A stretch of DNA of 64,000 nucleotides from Dasypus novemcinctus (Eukaryota > Chordata > Mammalia > Cingulata > Dasypodidae): the NCBI RefSeq assembly GCF_030445035.2, contig NC_080696.1, positions 26,673,661 to 26,737,660 of the forward strand, given 5' to 3'. The translations under genes and the position numbers were made by a program. The notes under the pieces were generated by a model. That model was given only the letters and a program-made list of their open reading frames with translations, had not been told where the DNA came from and searched no databases. Position 1 is the stretch's first letter. Each line of letters opens with the position of its first letter. Below, piece by piece: positions 47,667 through 58,999 of this stretch.

Positions 47667-48083
47667 TTTAAAGATTTATTTATTTATTTATTTCTCTACC
47701 CTTCCTCCCCACCCCAAGCCCCAGTTGTCTGTTCTCTGTGTCCATTTGCTGCATGTTCTTTGTCCACTTCTGTGGTTGTCAGGAGCACGGGAATCTGTGT
47801 TTCTTTTTGTTGCATCATCTTGTGTCAGCTCTCCATATGTGCAACACCATTCCTGGGCAGGCTGCACTTCCTTTCACACTGGGTGGCTCTCCTTATGGGG
47901 TGCACTTCTTGAGCATGGGGCTCCCCTATGTGGCGGACACCCCTGCATGGCACAGCACTCCTTGTATGCATCAGCACTGTGCATGGGTCAGCTCCACATG
48001 GGTCAAGGAGGCCCGGGGTTTGAACCATGGACCTCCCATGTGATAGGTGAACGCCCTAACCACTGGGCCAAATCCACTTCCCT
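47667..48083 (-). mobile_element. DAS-type SINE, minus strand
   Basis: Read on the minus strand, the head (GGAAGTGGATTTGGCCCAGTG) is at 48083-48063 and the tail is (AAAT)n at 47690-47670. Target duplications of 12 bp with one mismatch lie at 47655-47666 and 48084-48095. Open frames of 154 and 101 codons through it are shadows. Confidence 0.9.
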
Positions 48084-48239
48084 GATATTATTTTTAATCA
48101 TTACAGTCTCTTATTAGTTATATATATCAAACTTTTGTAATTCTTCTCAATTTACTTTTGGCAATAGTATTTTACTATTGTCTACATTTTGAAAAGTTGG
48201 TATTTAATTGTTGCTAATAATCTACAGTTTTCATTTTCT

Positions 48240-49230
48240 TTTTAACAATAAATTTCATTTCAGAGCATATTTAGTTTTCAGAAAAAAACATACAAAAATA
48301 AAGCTAGTTCCCATATACCAACTCCCCTAACACACACACACACACTCACTTTCCCCTATTATTAACATCTTGCATCATTGTGGAAATCTATAAGAATTGA
48401 TTAACCAATATTATTTATACTTTGCTAATAACTAAAATCTATAGTTTACATTAGGTTTCACTCCTTGTGCTGTAAAGTTCTAGGGGTTTTAACAAATATG
48501 CAATATCATGAATGCATCATTATGGTATTATACGGAATATTTTTGTCACCTTAAAATATTCTGTGGTTGACTTCCTAATCCCTCCTGTTTTCATGAACCT
48601 GTGGCATCCACTGATCTTTTTACTATATCTACAGTTTTGTGTTTACCAGAATGCCATTTGGTTGGATTCAGGCAATATATTGCCTCTTCAAACTAGTTGC
48701 TTTCAATTAGAATTGTACACTAAGGTTCCTCCATCTCTAGTCTAGATTTGAGAGGACATTTCTTTTTATTTCTGAATAATAATTCATAGTGTGGATATAC
48801 TAAAGTCTATCCATTCACCTAAGAAAGGCATTTTAGCTGGTTCCAGTTTTAGGCATTACGAATGAAGATGTTATAAACATTAACATGCAGGTTTTTGTAT
48901 GGGCATACATTTTCAACTCTAAATAAATAAATGCATAGGAACGTCATTGCTAGATAGTAAGATAGGTCTATGGGTAGCTTTGTAAGAAACTGCTAAAGTG
49001 TCTTTCAAAGTGGTTGTGTCAATTTGCATTCCTACCAGCAATGCCTGAGTTCCTATACACCACTTCCTTGCCAGCAGCATAATTTCTTTGGGGAAGTCTC
49101 TGTTTAGAGTAGTTTCTTACTATTTTTTTAAAAAAGCTTTTAAACAGCTATAACTATTTTAACAGTTCTTCCTGTATTTTGTATACAAGTCCTTTGACAG
49201 ATATGTATTTTGCAAATATTTTTTCCTGGT
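48240..49230 (-). mobile_element. Old L1 3' part, minus strand
   Basis: A run of recognisable old-L1 blocks: ATTAACATCTTGCATCATTG, CTATAGTTTACATTAGG, CCACTGATCTTTTTACT, AAAGTGGTTGTGTCAATTTGC and ATTCCTACCAGCAATG. These are the reverse of the ORF2 end and 3'UTR. A (CA)n lies at 48333-48346. No frame survives. Confidence 0.7.
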
Positions 49231-49369
49231 CTGTGGTTTGTTTTTCATGGCCATGGCCGCCATTCCTGCCACATTTCCTTCTCTTTCCAAGCCCACAGAA
49301 ATGGCCTGATAATTTTTATTGCTACGCTTGATGATGCCCCACAGGTCTCCTAAGTTTTTAGCTTTAAAA

Positions 49370-49860
49370 AAATTTTTTTTCTTTCTATTCTTCATTCTGA
49401 TTATTTTCATTCTCATCTTCAAGTTCATTGATTTATTTCTTCTTCTAGTGTCAATTGGCTGTTGAAATTCTCTAGGAAACTTTTTATTTCAGTTATTTTG
49501 TACTTTAACTCCACTATCCATTTTGTTCTTTCTCATACTTTATTTTAATTATCAATTTTTTCATTTATCATTTTCCGAATATATTTTAGTTCTTTCTCCA
49601 TGTTTAGTTCTTTGAGCATACTGAAGATGGGTTTTTTTATGTCTCTATATGGCATGTCTACAGTCATGTCACCTTTGTTAATAGTGTCTAATGTTTCATC
49701 TTGTTTCTTTATATGGCCATCATTCCCTGCTCCTTAATTTGTCTTGTAATGTTTTGTTGTACATAGTATATTTTGTATTTAATGTATTAACAGTTTAATT
49801 TAGTATTTTACTGTCTATTCCTTAAGTTCTTCTCAGCTAGTGGTATGACAGAGATGTACA
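49370..49860 (-). mobile_element. Ancient L1-related sequence
   Basis: T-rich sequence with CTTCAAGTTCATTGATTT and CTTTGAGCATACTGAAGATG blocks, of the same kind as 2480-2900. Family by resemblance only. Confidence 0.4.
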
Positions 49861-50295
49861 TCAGTGCCAGAATCTAACGAACAAATAATGCAAATAACAG
49901 GCTTGGCAAAATGCTTGGTTCTCTCATTGAGAATTTAGCCCTCCTACCAAAAAAAGTTAGCCTCAAGTGAAAGTACATGGTCTTCTCTCTTTTCTGAGCT
50001 TATGTTTTGTTATGATCTTGCATTGTGGACTTAGAAATTCCCCCATTTAAAAGGACACGTATACTCCCTCTACTAACTGTGGAATAGACTTTCCCCCTTC
50101 CTAATAGTTCTACTGCTAGTCTTGAGGTCAATAATAATTTCCCCCAGTTTGCTTCAATTTGATTGATTCCAAAAGTTCTTTAGCTGTCCACAAGCTGCTC
50201 CTGCCTTCAGGGCAAGATCTTTGAAGGGAGCCAGAAAGGAGTATCCTGGATTAATCTTTCAAGTTGACCCCCAATAATATGACACTGATACACTT

Positions 50296-50790
50296 GCATG
50301 TATTAGTCAGAGTTTTCTAGGGAAAAGAACCAACAGGAGATATCTGTAAACAGTATGAGATTTTATAAAATTATCTCACATGACTGTGGGGTTGCATGAG
50401 TCCATATTCCATAGGGCAGGCTGCAGTCCAGGAACTCTGATGAAGGTTCTCAATGAGTTTAATAGGAGACGATGGCTGTTTGAAGTAGAGGTAGGAATTC
50501 TAACCCTGAATGCTGAAATTACTTCTCATTTTAACGTCTTCAACTGTTTGGATGAGAAGTAGTTCATTGCTATTGCTGAAGGGAATCTCCTCAGTTAATT
50601 GTAAATGTAATCAAACATAGATGCAGTCAACTCACTGATTATTAAAGCCTGGGAAATATCCCTGCCAGCTTCTCCTGGCAGGGACATTGAAAACCTTCAT
50701 CAGCATTCCCAGCTTATAGCCTCCCCTATGAAATTTGCACTTGCCCATCCCAACAGTCAAGTAATCCAATGCCTATATAAATTTCTTAAC
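50296..50790. repeat. Interspersed repeat of unresolved class, copy 1
   Basis: It begins TGTATTAGTCAGAGTTTTCT and shares order and content with 60517-60950: AACAGGAGATA, GGCAGGCTGCA, CTGAAATTACTTC, TCAACTGTTTGGAT, GCAATCTC/GGAATCTCC. It looks like a non-coding mobile element, but I cannot decide between DNA transposon and LTR. Confidence 0.6.
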
Positions 50791-50880
50791 ATTTATATCT
50801 ATCTGTAGATATAAATCTATCTATCTTTCTGTAGAGATCCTTGATTAAAATAGTTAGATAGATGGGTGATTGGTAGATTC
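50790..50880. repeat. GATA-type microsatellite
   Basis: Imperfect ATCTATCT and GATAGAT units on both sides of AGAGATCC, able to pair with each other as a short hairpin. Confidence 0.6.
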
Positions 50881-52590
50881 CATTCTACCTTTTTTTTTCC
50901 CCACATTGCAAAATTTACTTTAAATATTTAGGAAATACTTGAAAATATATTTTGATAAAATGCTAGATTTTTATGTGAATAATTGAATATTAATGTTTCT
51001 ATATTATACAGGAATATGAGCAAGAGATGGTTGTGAAATGAGAATTATCTTCTCAAGGATGGAAAAAGACAGTCACATATAATTATGTAGAAAATATGTA
51101 TTAATATATTCTAATTTGATATAGGGTCTTGCTGGATAGTGAGATACTCTGTCACTTCCATAAGAGAAGAGGTGGGGAGAGACAGTATGTAAAAGTCTTC
51201 AAGGTGGTACCCTTTTAAGCCTCCTAAAAAGATATAAAGTGTGTTTAAAAATCAAACCTCATTCCTTACTGCTGAAATTTTCTTATGTTTCTGCAATTTG
51301 GGTTGTATTCAGCTGTGTTGTTTTTCTGGTGGTCTTACCTGATAAAACTTTGACAGTTCAGACATGGTGTTCAGTCCCAAATGACCTCATTCATAAATGA
51401 AGCAATTGGCTTAGGTACCTCAGTTCTCTTTCATATGGCCTTTCAATCTCCAGTACTAAAAGGGTCTCTATCACATCATAATTTTATACTGCAGTGGTTG
51501 CCTCACAAAAGTTAAAGCTTCAAGACCCCTCATGGTCAACCCTCAGGTGTTATACACATAATTTTATTATATTCTGTTCATTAAAACATGTCACAAGCCA
51601 GATGAAATGATGGGCAGATACATTCCATCATTGAATGGGAAGAGTTGCAAAGTTGGCATGGCCATTTAAAATAAATTACACTGTGATAAATGAATATTTT
51701 TTATTTCTTGCTCATGAGTTGATTTTACATGATGCTATCAATATAATGAGCCTTTCTGATATTTTGAAGAATATTCAGAAGATTAAATTCCCTGGGATTC
51801 TAATATGAACAGGGGGAAAAAATGACAGGAGAAAACATGACCCAGGGCAAAATGCTATTGTCTTTGCTATGTAAAGGTTAATTTAATTTGTTTTGCCTTT
51901 TCATGGAGTTGGAGAAAAATTCATTCACAAGACCAGAACTACAAACCAAGTGCTAGAGGTTTGGAAACACTAATATATTTTATATTCATGGCACTGCAAT
52001 TTTCTTGGGTCTATCACCTGTGTGATGTTATAGTACTCTATAGTCATATGCTATAATTCATCTACTTGTTGCATAAGCTAGGCTAATTAGTTCAATGGTG
52101 ATATTATGGGAACCTTGGGTTTATAAATATATGCTTGATATTATCTCTGGAAGTCTTTATGTAATATCATTTTTTTCTTCAGATTTTCTGCCTTGACTGT
52201 GTTGTAAGGGTTTTTTTTCAGTAGAATCAATAGATGGACTCTTCCTGTTACTAAGTATATCTGTTCCAAATAAACATACAAATAATGGGGAAATAATCAC
52301 ACAGACAGTTAAATAGCCAAACTAATCCTACTCTGAAGGAGTCTCAAACTATAACTCAATTCATAATGTGGCCTTCAAGAGTGACCCTCTAGCTGGAGGA
52401 TTATGAAAGTATTTTAGTTCCTCTTGTATCAGTGACAGGTCAGAAATTATATTAAACAACCATAAAAATGTCTGAATAATTCCCTTTCCCCAGTGCACAG
52501 TTGCTCTGAAAAATGACCCTTTTCTCAAACTTTCCTTTCTCTAAGAAGCTCACATATCTTCATTTGGAATAACCCATTATCCTGCTAAAG
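50881..52590. other. Stretch without recognised features
   Basis: This is AT-rich sequence up to the second receptor pseudogene, with no coding frame and no repeat I can name. Confidence 0.4.
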
Positions 52591-52599
52591 TTCATAGCA

Positions 52600-53461
52600 G
52601 TTTTTAACTTCTGCCTTCCTTATGTGTAGATGAGTGGGTTGAGAAAGGAAGCCCCAATGGTATAAAATACTGCCACCATCTTGTCTGAAGGGAAAGTGGT
52701 TGGGGTATGTGTATACAGAAATATATATGGTCCAAAAAATGATGTGGGAGGTAGAAGTTGAGGAGACTTTTTTCTATCCTACTGCACTGTGGTTTCTCAG
52801 AGAATTCAAGATGACAATATATGGAATCATCAGAAGGATGAAACTGCTTGAACAAATGCCCCCACTATTGAACACTAGCAGTAGGTTGATCACATAAATT
52901 TCCATACAGGCAAGTTTCAACAAGCAAATCACAGCAATAATGATCAATTAAATTGGGTCCACAGAAAGGCAATCTCAAGGCTAGGACAATCTGAACTATA
53001 GAATGTATGAAAGACACTATCCAGGCAAGAATAATCAAGATGGTACAGATCTGCCATCTCATGATGATTGGGTAACTTAAGGGCTAACAGATGGCCACAT
53101 ATCAATCAACAACCATGAGGATGAGGCCAAAGATCTTCATGCAGCCAAATAAATGTAGTCCTAAACTTTGTGTCATGCACTCATTGTAGGATATGATTTT
53201 CTTTGCACTGAGGGCATCCACAATTAGCCAAGGAACTGTGGAAGTTGAAAACTAAACATCAACAAAGGACAAGAGAAATAGAAAGAAGTACATGGGGCTT
53301 CTAAGGGTCCAACTGAACTTAATTGTCACAATAATGAACTAATTCCCCACCACAGTCCACGCACAGAAAATTTAGAAGATTGAAAACACCATTTTCTGCC
53401 TCAAAGGAATTTTTGTTAATCCTAACAGTATGAATTCAGTTATACTGTTGTTTTGCTGCAT
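52600..53461 (-). pseudogene. Olfactory receptor pseudogene, OR4-like, copy B
   Basis: This is the paralogue of 25308-26282. The start codon ATG (53461-53459) is kept, unlike copy A. Recognisable parts are MQQN at the start, ISYNECMTQ, GCMKIF, YVAIC, LIILAWIVS, CGPNLIDHYCCDL, SLRNHSA and the TM7 end PLIYT. Lesions: stops in TM1; DRY arginine is TGA (53104-53102), as in copy A; TAG follows three codons after AIC's start; about 5 bp are lost after CCDL near 52925; and GRK has become G-stop-K. Compared with copy A it lacks that copy's one-base and 16-bp insertions. The C-terminus is disrupted near 52620. Confidence 0.88.
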
Positions 53462-53469
53462 TGTTTCAG

Positions 53470-55700
53470 TCGATTCGGGGCAAACAGAGGTTAGAAAGAG
53501 TTCATCTGCAAGGAGAAAAAATTTAATTTTTTAAAAAAGCACATTTGGAAGATGAATATATGCTTGATCATGGGATGTCTCCTTATAATGGGTAATCAGT
53601 TACCTTTCTGTGTATTAATATTTTTCTGAATGAAATAAGCATCATAATACTTATTAAAACTATTTACCTGATTGCACAGGAAAATGCAATAGGAATTAAT
53701 GAAAAGGTAAATGACCTTTCAGACATACTAAACCTTAATTTTCTGGATTCAGCATGAGTAGATAATTTCCTGACCTAAATTTCTGTCTTCAATTTTCAGC
53801 AAGAACCCCTCAATATTAGGGATAGTGTGTTACAAAGTAAGAAAACCTATGCATAATTTACTTTATCTCTCAAATCTTTCTTGTTTCCAGTTCTAATGCA
53901 ACCTCACATTCAGTTTTACACCTTTTTCTTTCATACTATGTTGTCCATAGTTAAAATCTTCTCCTTATTCATTATTTTCAGACTCTCTCATCAGTATTTC
54001 CTAAGACACATAAAGACACTGAGACTGTCTATAGGTAAGGAAAAGGAGAGGGGAGCACTTGCCCTAAATATGAATATTCTTTAAAAATTCAGGCTTACAG
54101 TTTAAGCACCAGTGATGTAGAAAATGAGCTAAGAAATCTCTGAGTGATAGCTGAAACTTTTCAGTAGAATTTTTGTCATCTTTATTCTTGAGTGTCCTAT
54201 ATTTTAACTTCAAGGAAGAGAAGAGAGAAACAAAAAGTGAATATAATTATTTATTTATTACTAGCTATATGCCAGACATTATACAAGTTATTTCATGTAC
54301 ATAGCTACATTTATTCCCCCAATAATAACATAATCAAAAGCAAAATAGTGTGAAATTGGTAAAATATACTTGCAACACCAAAGAATAATTTCAGTGATAG
54401 ATTTCACAAGCCAGTATTAAACATGACAACACAAATGAATAATAAGCTACAGAACTATTTTTACAAGAGACATTTCTCTTTGTCAAAATAATTAAACATG
54501 TGAAAAGATATTCAATTTTATTCATAGTTAACTACATGGAAAGAAAAATTCTAATTAGATACATATTTCATCTTTTATATTAGTAAAATGACCTTTTTTG
54601 TTTCAATTTTTAAAATATATATATTTTTTGGAGTATATCAGAGAAGAATGAGAAAACTACAATTGATGTGACCTAAAATGATCTTTTGATGAATGTTTGT
54701 TAATATGTAGTGCTGGCAAAGTGTGGGAACCTGTCTATCTCATATAGTCTAGGTAGTTGTTCAAATGAGTACAGACTCTGAGGGGGTGATTTCCATTATA
54801 GCTGCACATAGAAATCAGATCAGTGATTCAATTTTCTAGAGATGCACTCATTCCCTTGTACAAAAATAACCACTGCAGCTTGTGATACTTTGTAGCTGTA
54901 TATACCACAGAAAACACATCCAGTGGGTCAGAACCCTATGTAAGTAAGGCATTTTGATGAGGCTACTTCAGTTAAGGTGTGATTCATCTCATTCAGGATG
55001 GGTCTTAATCCTCTTACTGGAATCCATTGTAAGTGGAATAAATACAGAGCAAGAGAAAGAGTGAGAGTCACAGAAGTAACCACTCTTTAATATGTACCCT
55101 GTCTTAATATTTGAAAACATATTCATGCATTGCACTAACAAAGATTTTTAAAATCTTAGCTAGTGATGTGATTACATATTTTCTGTGGCATGTCACTGAG
55201 ACCTCAAAACTGTCTTTTTCATAGGCAGTAAGGACAGCAGTACACTTAGAGAGCTGGGGTAGGCTCCTGAATCAGATATAGAGGTAGTTCTGAATCTCAG
55301 TGATCTTAGTGTCATACTCCAGCACACTGTCATTAACTGTAGGTTAAAAAGCATTATTGAAAGTTTTCCAAATGTAGTTTTTGTCAAAACTCTTCAGCAA
55401 AAAGAAATGAAAAATTGTTTGGAGTTTCTATCAACTAATTAATTAGATAAAAATAGGTAGATAAATGGATAGATAGATGCTAAACAGACAGACATGCACA
55501 CAGGTATATAATCCATATACAGTAGAATGACATGCCATAAAAATGACTTGCATTAGAATGAACCAATACAAGGACATGAATTTCTGTCTATTTATTCACT
55601 GCTGAATTTACACATCTAGAATAAAAATAGGTAATTAGTGCTTATTGAATGAATGAAAGGATTAAGGATGATTTCCCATAGGTACATATCTATAATGTCC
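53470..55700. other. Duplication block without a gene
   Basis: This is non-coding and collinear with copy A (29640-32000). It contains the first part of the LTR-like repeat at 54955-55060 and a GATA-rich tract at 55455-55490. Confidence 0.4.
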
Positions 55701-55711
55701 CATACTATTTT

Positions 55712-55976
55712 TTATTTATTTTTTAATTTTTATTGAAGTATATAATTCATACATGAACACATATAAACAATAAGTGTATAGAAAAGATTGTGAACTTACA
55801 AAATAAACATACATAACATCACACAGAGGTTTCATACATCACCCCTCCACCAAATCTTTGCATTGTTGTGAAACATTTGTTGTAAATTATGCAAGAGCAT
55901 CCTCAAAATATTACTACAAAATATTACTACCAACTATAGTCCTTATCTTACATTTTTTGTATATTTCCCCCAACCA
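55712..55976 (-). mobile_element. L1 3' end, minus strand, only in copy B
   Basis: T-rich start, then TTTTTATTGAAGTATATAAT and ACAGAGGTTTCATACATCACC, as in the reversed 3' end of mid-age L1. Exact 10-bp target duplications ATACTATTTT flank it (55702-55711, 55977-55986). Copy A shows the uninterrupted site near 32025. Confidence 0.8.
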
Positions 55977-55986
55977 ATACTATTTT

Positions 55987-57464
55987 ATACTTACCTTTCA
56001 TTGCTGAGATGAGAAGCCTGCACGCAACCTACCATATCCACAACATAAACTATCACTTTCATGAGTTGCCTGGAATACTCAAGCAGATATTTATATTTGC
56101 TTGTCCTTCTGACTACCAGCTACAAATAACCCTCAATTTGTGGTACCCATTCCCATCAAGAACTACTGTGCATGTTTTACAACTTCTTATTTTAGATTTT
56201 GAATCAGTCCTTGCTCAAATAAGAAAAAAAAGATGCTTTGAAAATGCTGATTATTCTGGAACAGTGCCTCTTTGACCTAAAGGGGAATTTGTTCTTACCT
56301 CCCTGCTAGATTATTGCCAGTGTAATCCCACACTTACTGAAATTCACCATTATCCAAGATTTTAACTGGGAAATACTTCCCTTTTGCTTTCACTGGAGGA
56401 ATATTTAACATGAATGAGACAAAATATCTGAGTCTGGGGAAGCTCATTCCCTAAAGTGTCCCTTTCTTCCCAATTAAGAAACATGAGCAAGATGCAATAA
56501 AGAGGTTAATATTCAATTAGATTTCCTAGAATATGGGAAAATATGTGGCCTATTTTTATAATTGAAGGTGTTAATTTGACCCTAAATTACATTTCCTGAC
56601 TATAATAAAAATACACGTTCACCTAGTGCAGAGATCCAATACCATTATAAAATAAAAAGAAGCATGATTCCTGGGAGATTTGCTTGATTTTAGGGCTGTT
56701 ACAATGAATGTAAAAGAGGAACTGGGACACATTTTGGCCAGTAAAAAGGGAAGAATTACTTTTATATCTAATTAAAAACCAACAAATATAACACATATAC
56801 ATATGCACAATGATGAAGATATATGAGAGAGACATGGGGCCCCACTGAAATAGCTCTCAATGGCCAAGATTCGCAAAATATATGCAATAAACTAAATAGT
56901 ACAGTATTGGATTTAAGCCACACTATTAAATTAATATTCACAAGTCCATACTGTTATAAACAAGTGATTCAATAAAAATAAATAAATGGGGAGAGTAGAC
57001 AAATCTCCCATCCAGAGCAATTCCAAATGGTTTATGTAGATACTATACTTCCAAGGAAGTAGAGCATAACTCTCCACTTTTTACTGTAGGATATACATAG
57101 TGACTATCTTCCAAAGAGTACAGTATGGAAGAGGGGGAGAAGGAGTAATTTTACAGTGGAGAAATCTGGCAAACACTACCTCAGTCAAGTGATCAAGGTT
57201 GATACCAACAGTAAGTAGGCTGATAGTATATACTTCTGATATGATGTGATGAAATGGAACTTTCCCTTTGTGGTCTTTTTTCTAAAATTCCGTAACTCCA
57301 ATCTAATTATGACAAAACTATCAGAAAACCCCAATTGATTTATAATGTCCAGAAGATTTATCCATTCCTCCTTAGTACTGTCTAGATCATCAAAAGCAAA
57401 GAAAGTCAGAGAAATTCTCACTGTCTAGAAAGTACTAAACTTTGTAGCTAAATGTAATATATTA
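55987..57464. other. Duplication block without a gene
   Basis: This is collinear with about 32035-34270 in copy A minus its insertions. No coding frame is recognised. Confidence 0.4.
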
Positions 57465-57715
57465 TCCAGGATGGAATCCTGGTGTAGAAAAAGGTTGAAA
57501 GAACAAAACTAAGGAAATCTGAATAAATTATGGATTGTAGTTTATAATAATACATCAGCATTTATTAATTAGTTGTGATAAATGTACCATATTCTTGTGG
57601 GGTGATAATGAATAATAATGAGACTGAGTATAGTATATATGGGAACACACTGTAATATATTTGCAACTTTTTGTATATCTAAAGTTATTCTAAAATAAAA
57701 TACTTATCTTAAAAT
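57465..57715 (+). mobile_element. Old L1 3' end, counterpart of 34270-34530
   Basis: It has the same blocks as in copy A, ending CTAAAGTTATTCTAAAATAAAA. Present in both copies, so older than the duplication. Confidence 0.6.
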
Positions 57716-58169
57716 GGTGAACACAGGGTAATGTATGTGTAATTCAATCAACTTATCATATACATAATGAATACTAATTCTATATAAAATTGTGGTCTAT
57801 ATGCCAGAATAAACGTCATTCTCTGAGACATTCGATTGCAGAGAAGAAAATATTCCCTCTAATTTTCATCTTTAATTTTAATAACATAAGCTAAGCAAAG
57901 GAGAAAGGCAACTGACATCTTTGGTTTTCATAACAATGTTAAAGTCATTATAATAGAAACTTGACGTGCTAACATTTAAGTCTTCTCCAAAATTCTTTCA
58001 ATCATGATTATTTCATTTAATATCTAAGTAAAGTGAGGCTCAGAGATACTAAGCAATTTTTCTTTATCACAAAGCTGGAAAACAAGGGTGGAATTGAACT
58101 CATATCTAAGTAAAACAAAAGACCCTGGTTTTATTTTTTTAGTAATTAATTAATTAATTAACTTTTTAA

Positions 58170-58470
58170 CTTATTTTAATAGACTATTTTAGAGTAATTT
58201 TAGGTGTAAAGAAAAATTGAGCAGTTTCTTCTACAATTAACATTTTTGCATTACTGTGGTACACTTTTTAAAATTGATGGATAACTATTGATATATTATT
58301 GTTAACTAAAGTCTCTCATTTACATTATCAGTCACTGTGTTACATAACTCTTGGTTTTCACAAATGTATAAGGTCATAATTCCATTGTTATGGTATGATA
58401 CACAATAGTTTCAATGCCCTAAAAATGTCCCTTGCTCCATCTATTCACTACTATTTTATTTTTTCTTACC
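58170..58470 (-). mobile_element. Old L1 fragment, counterpart of 34930-35260
   Basis: Shared blocks are TAGACTATTTTAGAG, ATTTACATTATCAGTCACTG and CCCTAAAAATGTCCCTTGCTCC. An (ATTA)n run at 58141-58163 precedes it. Confidence 0.6.
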
Positions 58471-58895
58471 AAATCAATTTTATTGATACATATTAATAAA
58501 ACAGAAATCCATCCAAAGTGTACAATCCATAGTATTTGGTGCAATTACATTTTTTTTTCAAGTTAAACAATGGGAATTTATTTGCCCATAGTTTGAGGAT
58601 GATAAAAAGTCCAAATCAAGGCATCATCAAGACAATGCAGTCTTCCTGAACACTGGCATTCTGGGACTGCCTGCTGTCAATTCTTCATCCTTAGCTTGTC
58701 ACTTGGCAAGGCACAAGGTGGCAGCTCCTTGTCTCTCCCTTATCTTCTGGGTTCCATTTATATTCAGCTTCTAATTGCTCCATCTGTGGCTTTCCCTCTC
58801 TCTGTTAGAATTTCTTTCCACTTACAAAGAATTCCAGTAATAGTGTTAAGACCTATTCTGACAGGGCTGGGCTACACCTTAAGTGACATATAATC
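58471..58895. repeat. Unresolved repeat-like segment
   Basis: A T-rich start (58471-58560) may be the end of the minus-strand L1 to the right. The part from 58585 (TTTGCCCATAGTTTGAGG, AAGTCCAAATCAAGGCATCA) resembles a common mammalian interspersed repeat that I cannot name with confidence. Confidence 0.35.
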
Positions 58896-58999
58896 ATATA
58901 TTTGTGTAACCATTACTTCAACCATTCTTAGAGCATTTTCATGATTCCAATAATAATAATAATAAAGCAAATAAACAACCATAACTCCATTAATCAGTT

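Larger units (their letters stand above)
52600..58470. repeat. Segmental duplication, copy B
   Basis: This is collinear with 25308-35260. It is shorter because it lacks the SINE, L1 3' end, short SINE and solo LTR of copy A, and because sequence equivalent to about 26680-29655 (beyond the L1) is partly missing at 53866. It has its own insertion at 55712-55976. The right edge is near 58460, where similarity stops after the shared old L1 fragment. Confidence 0.85.
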
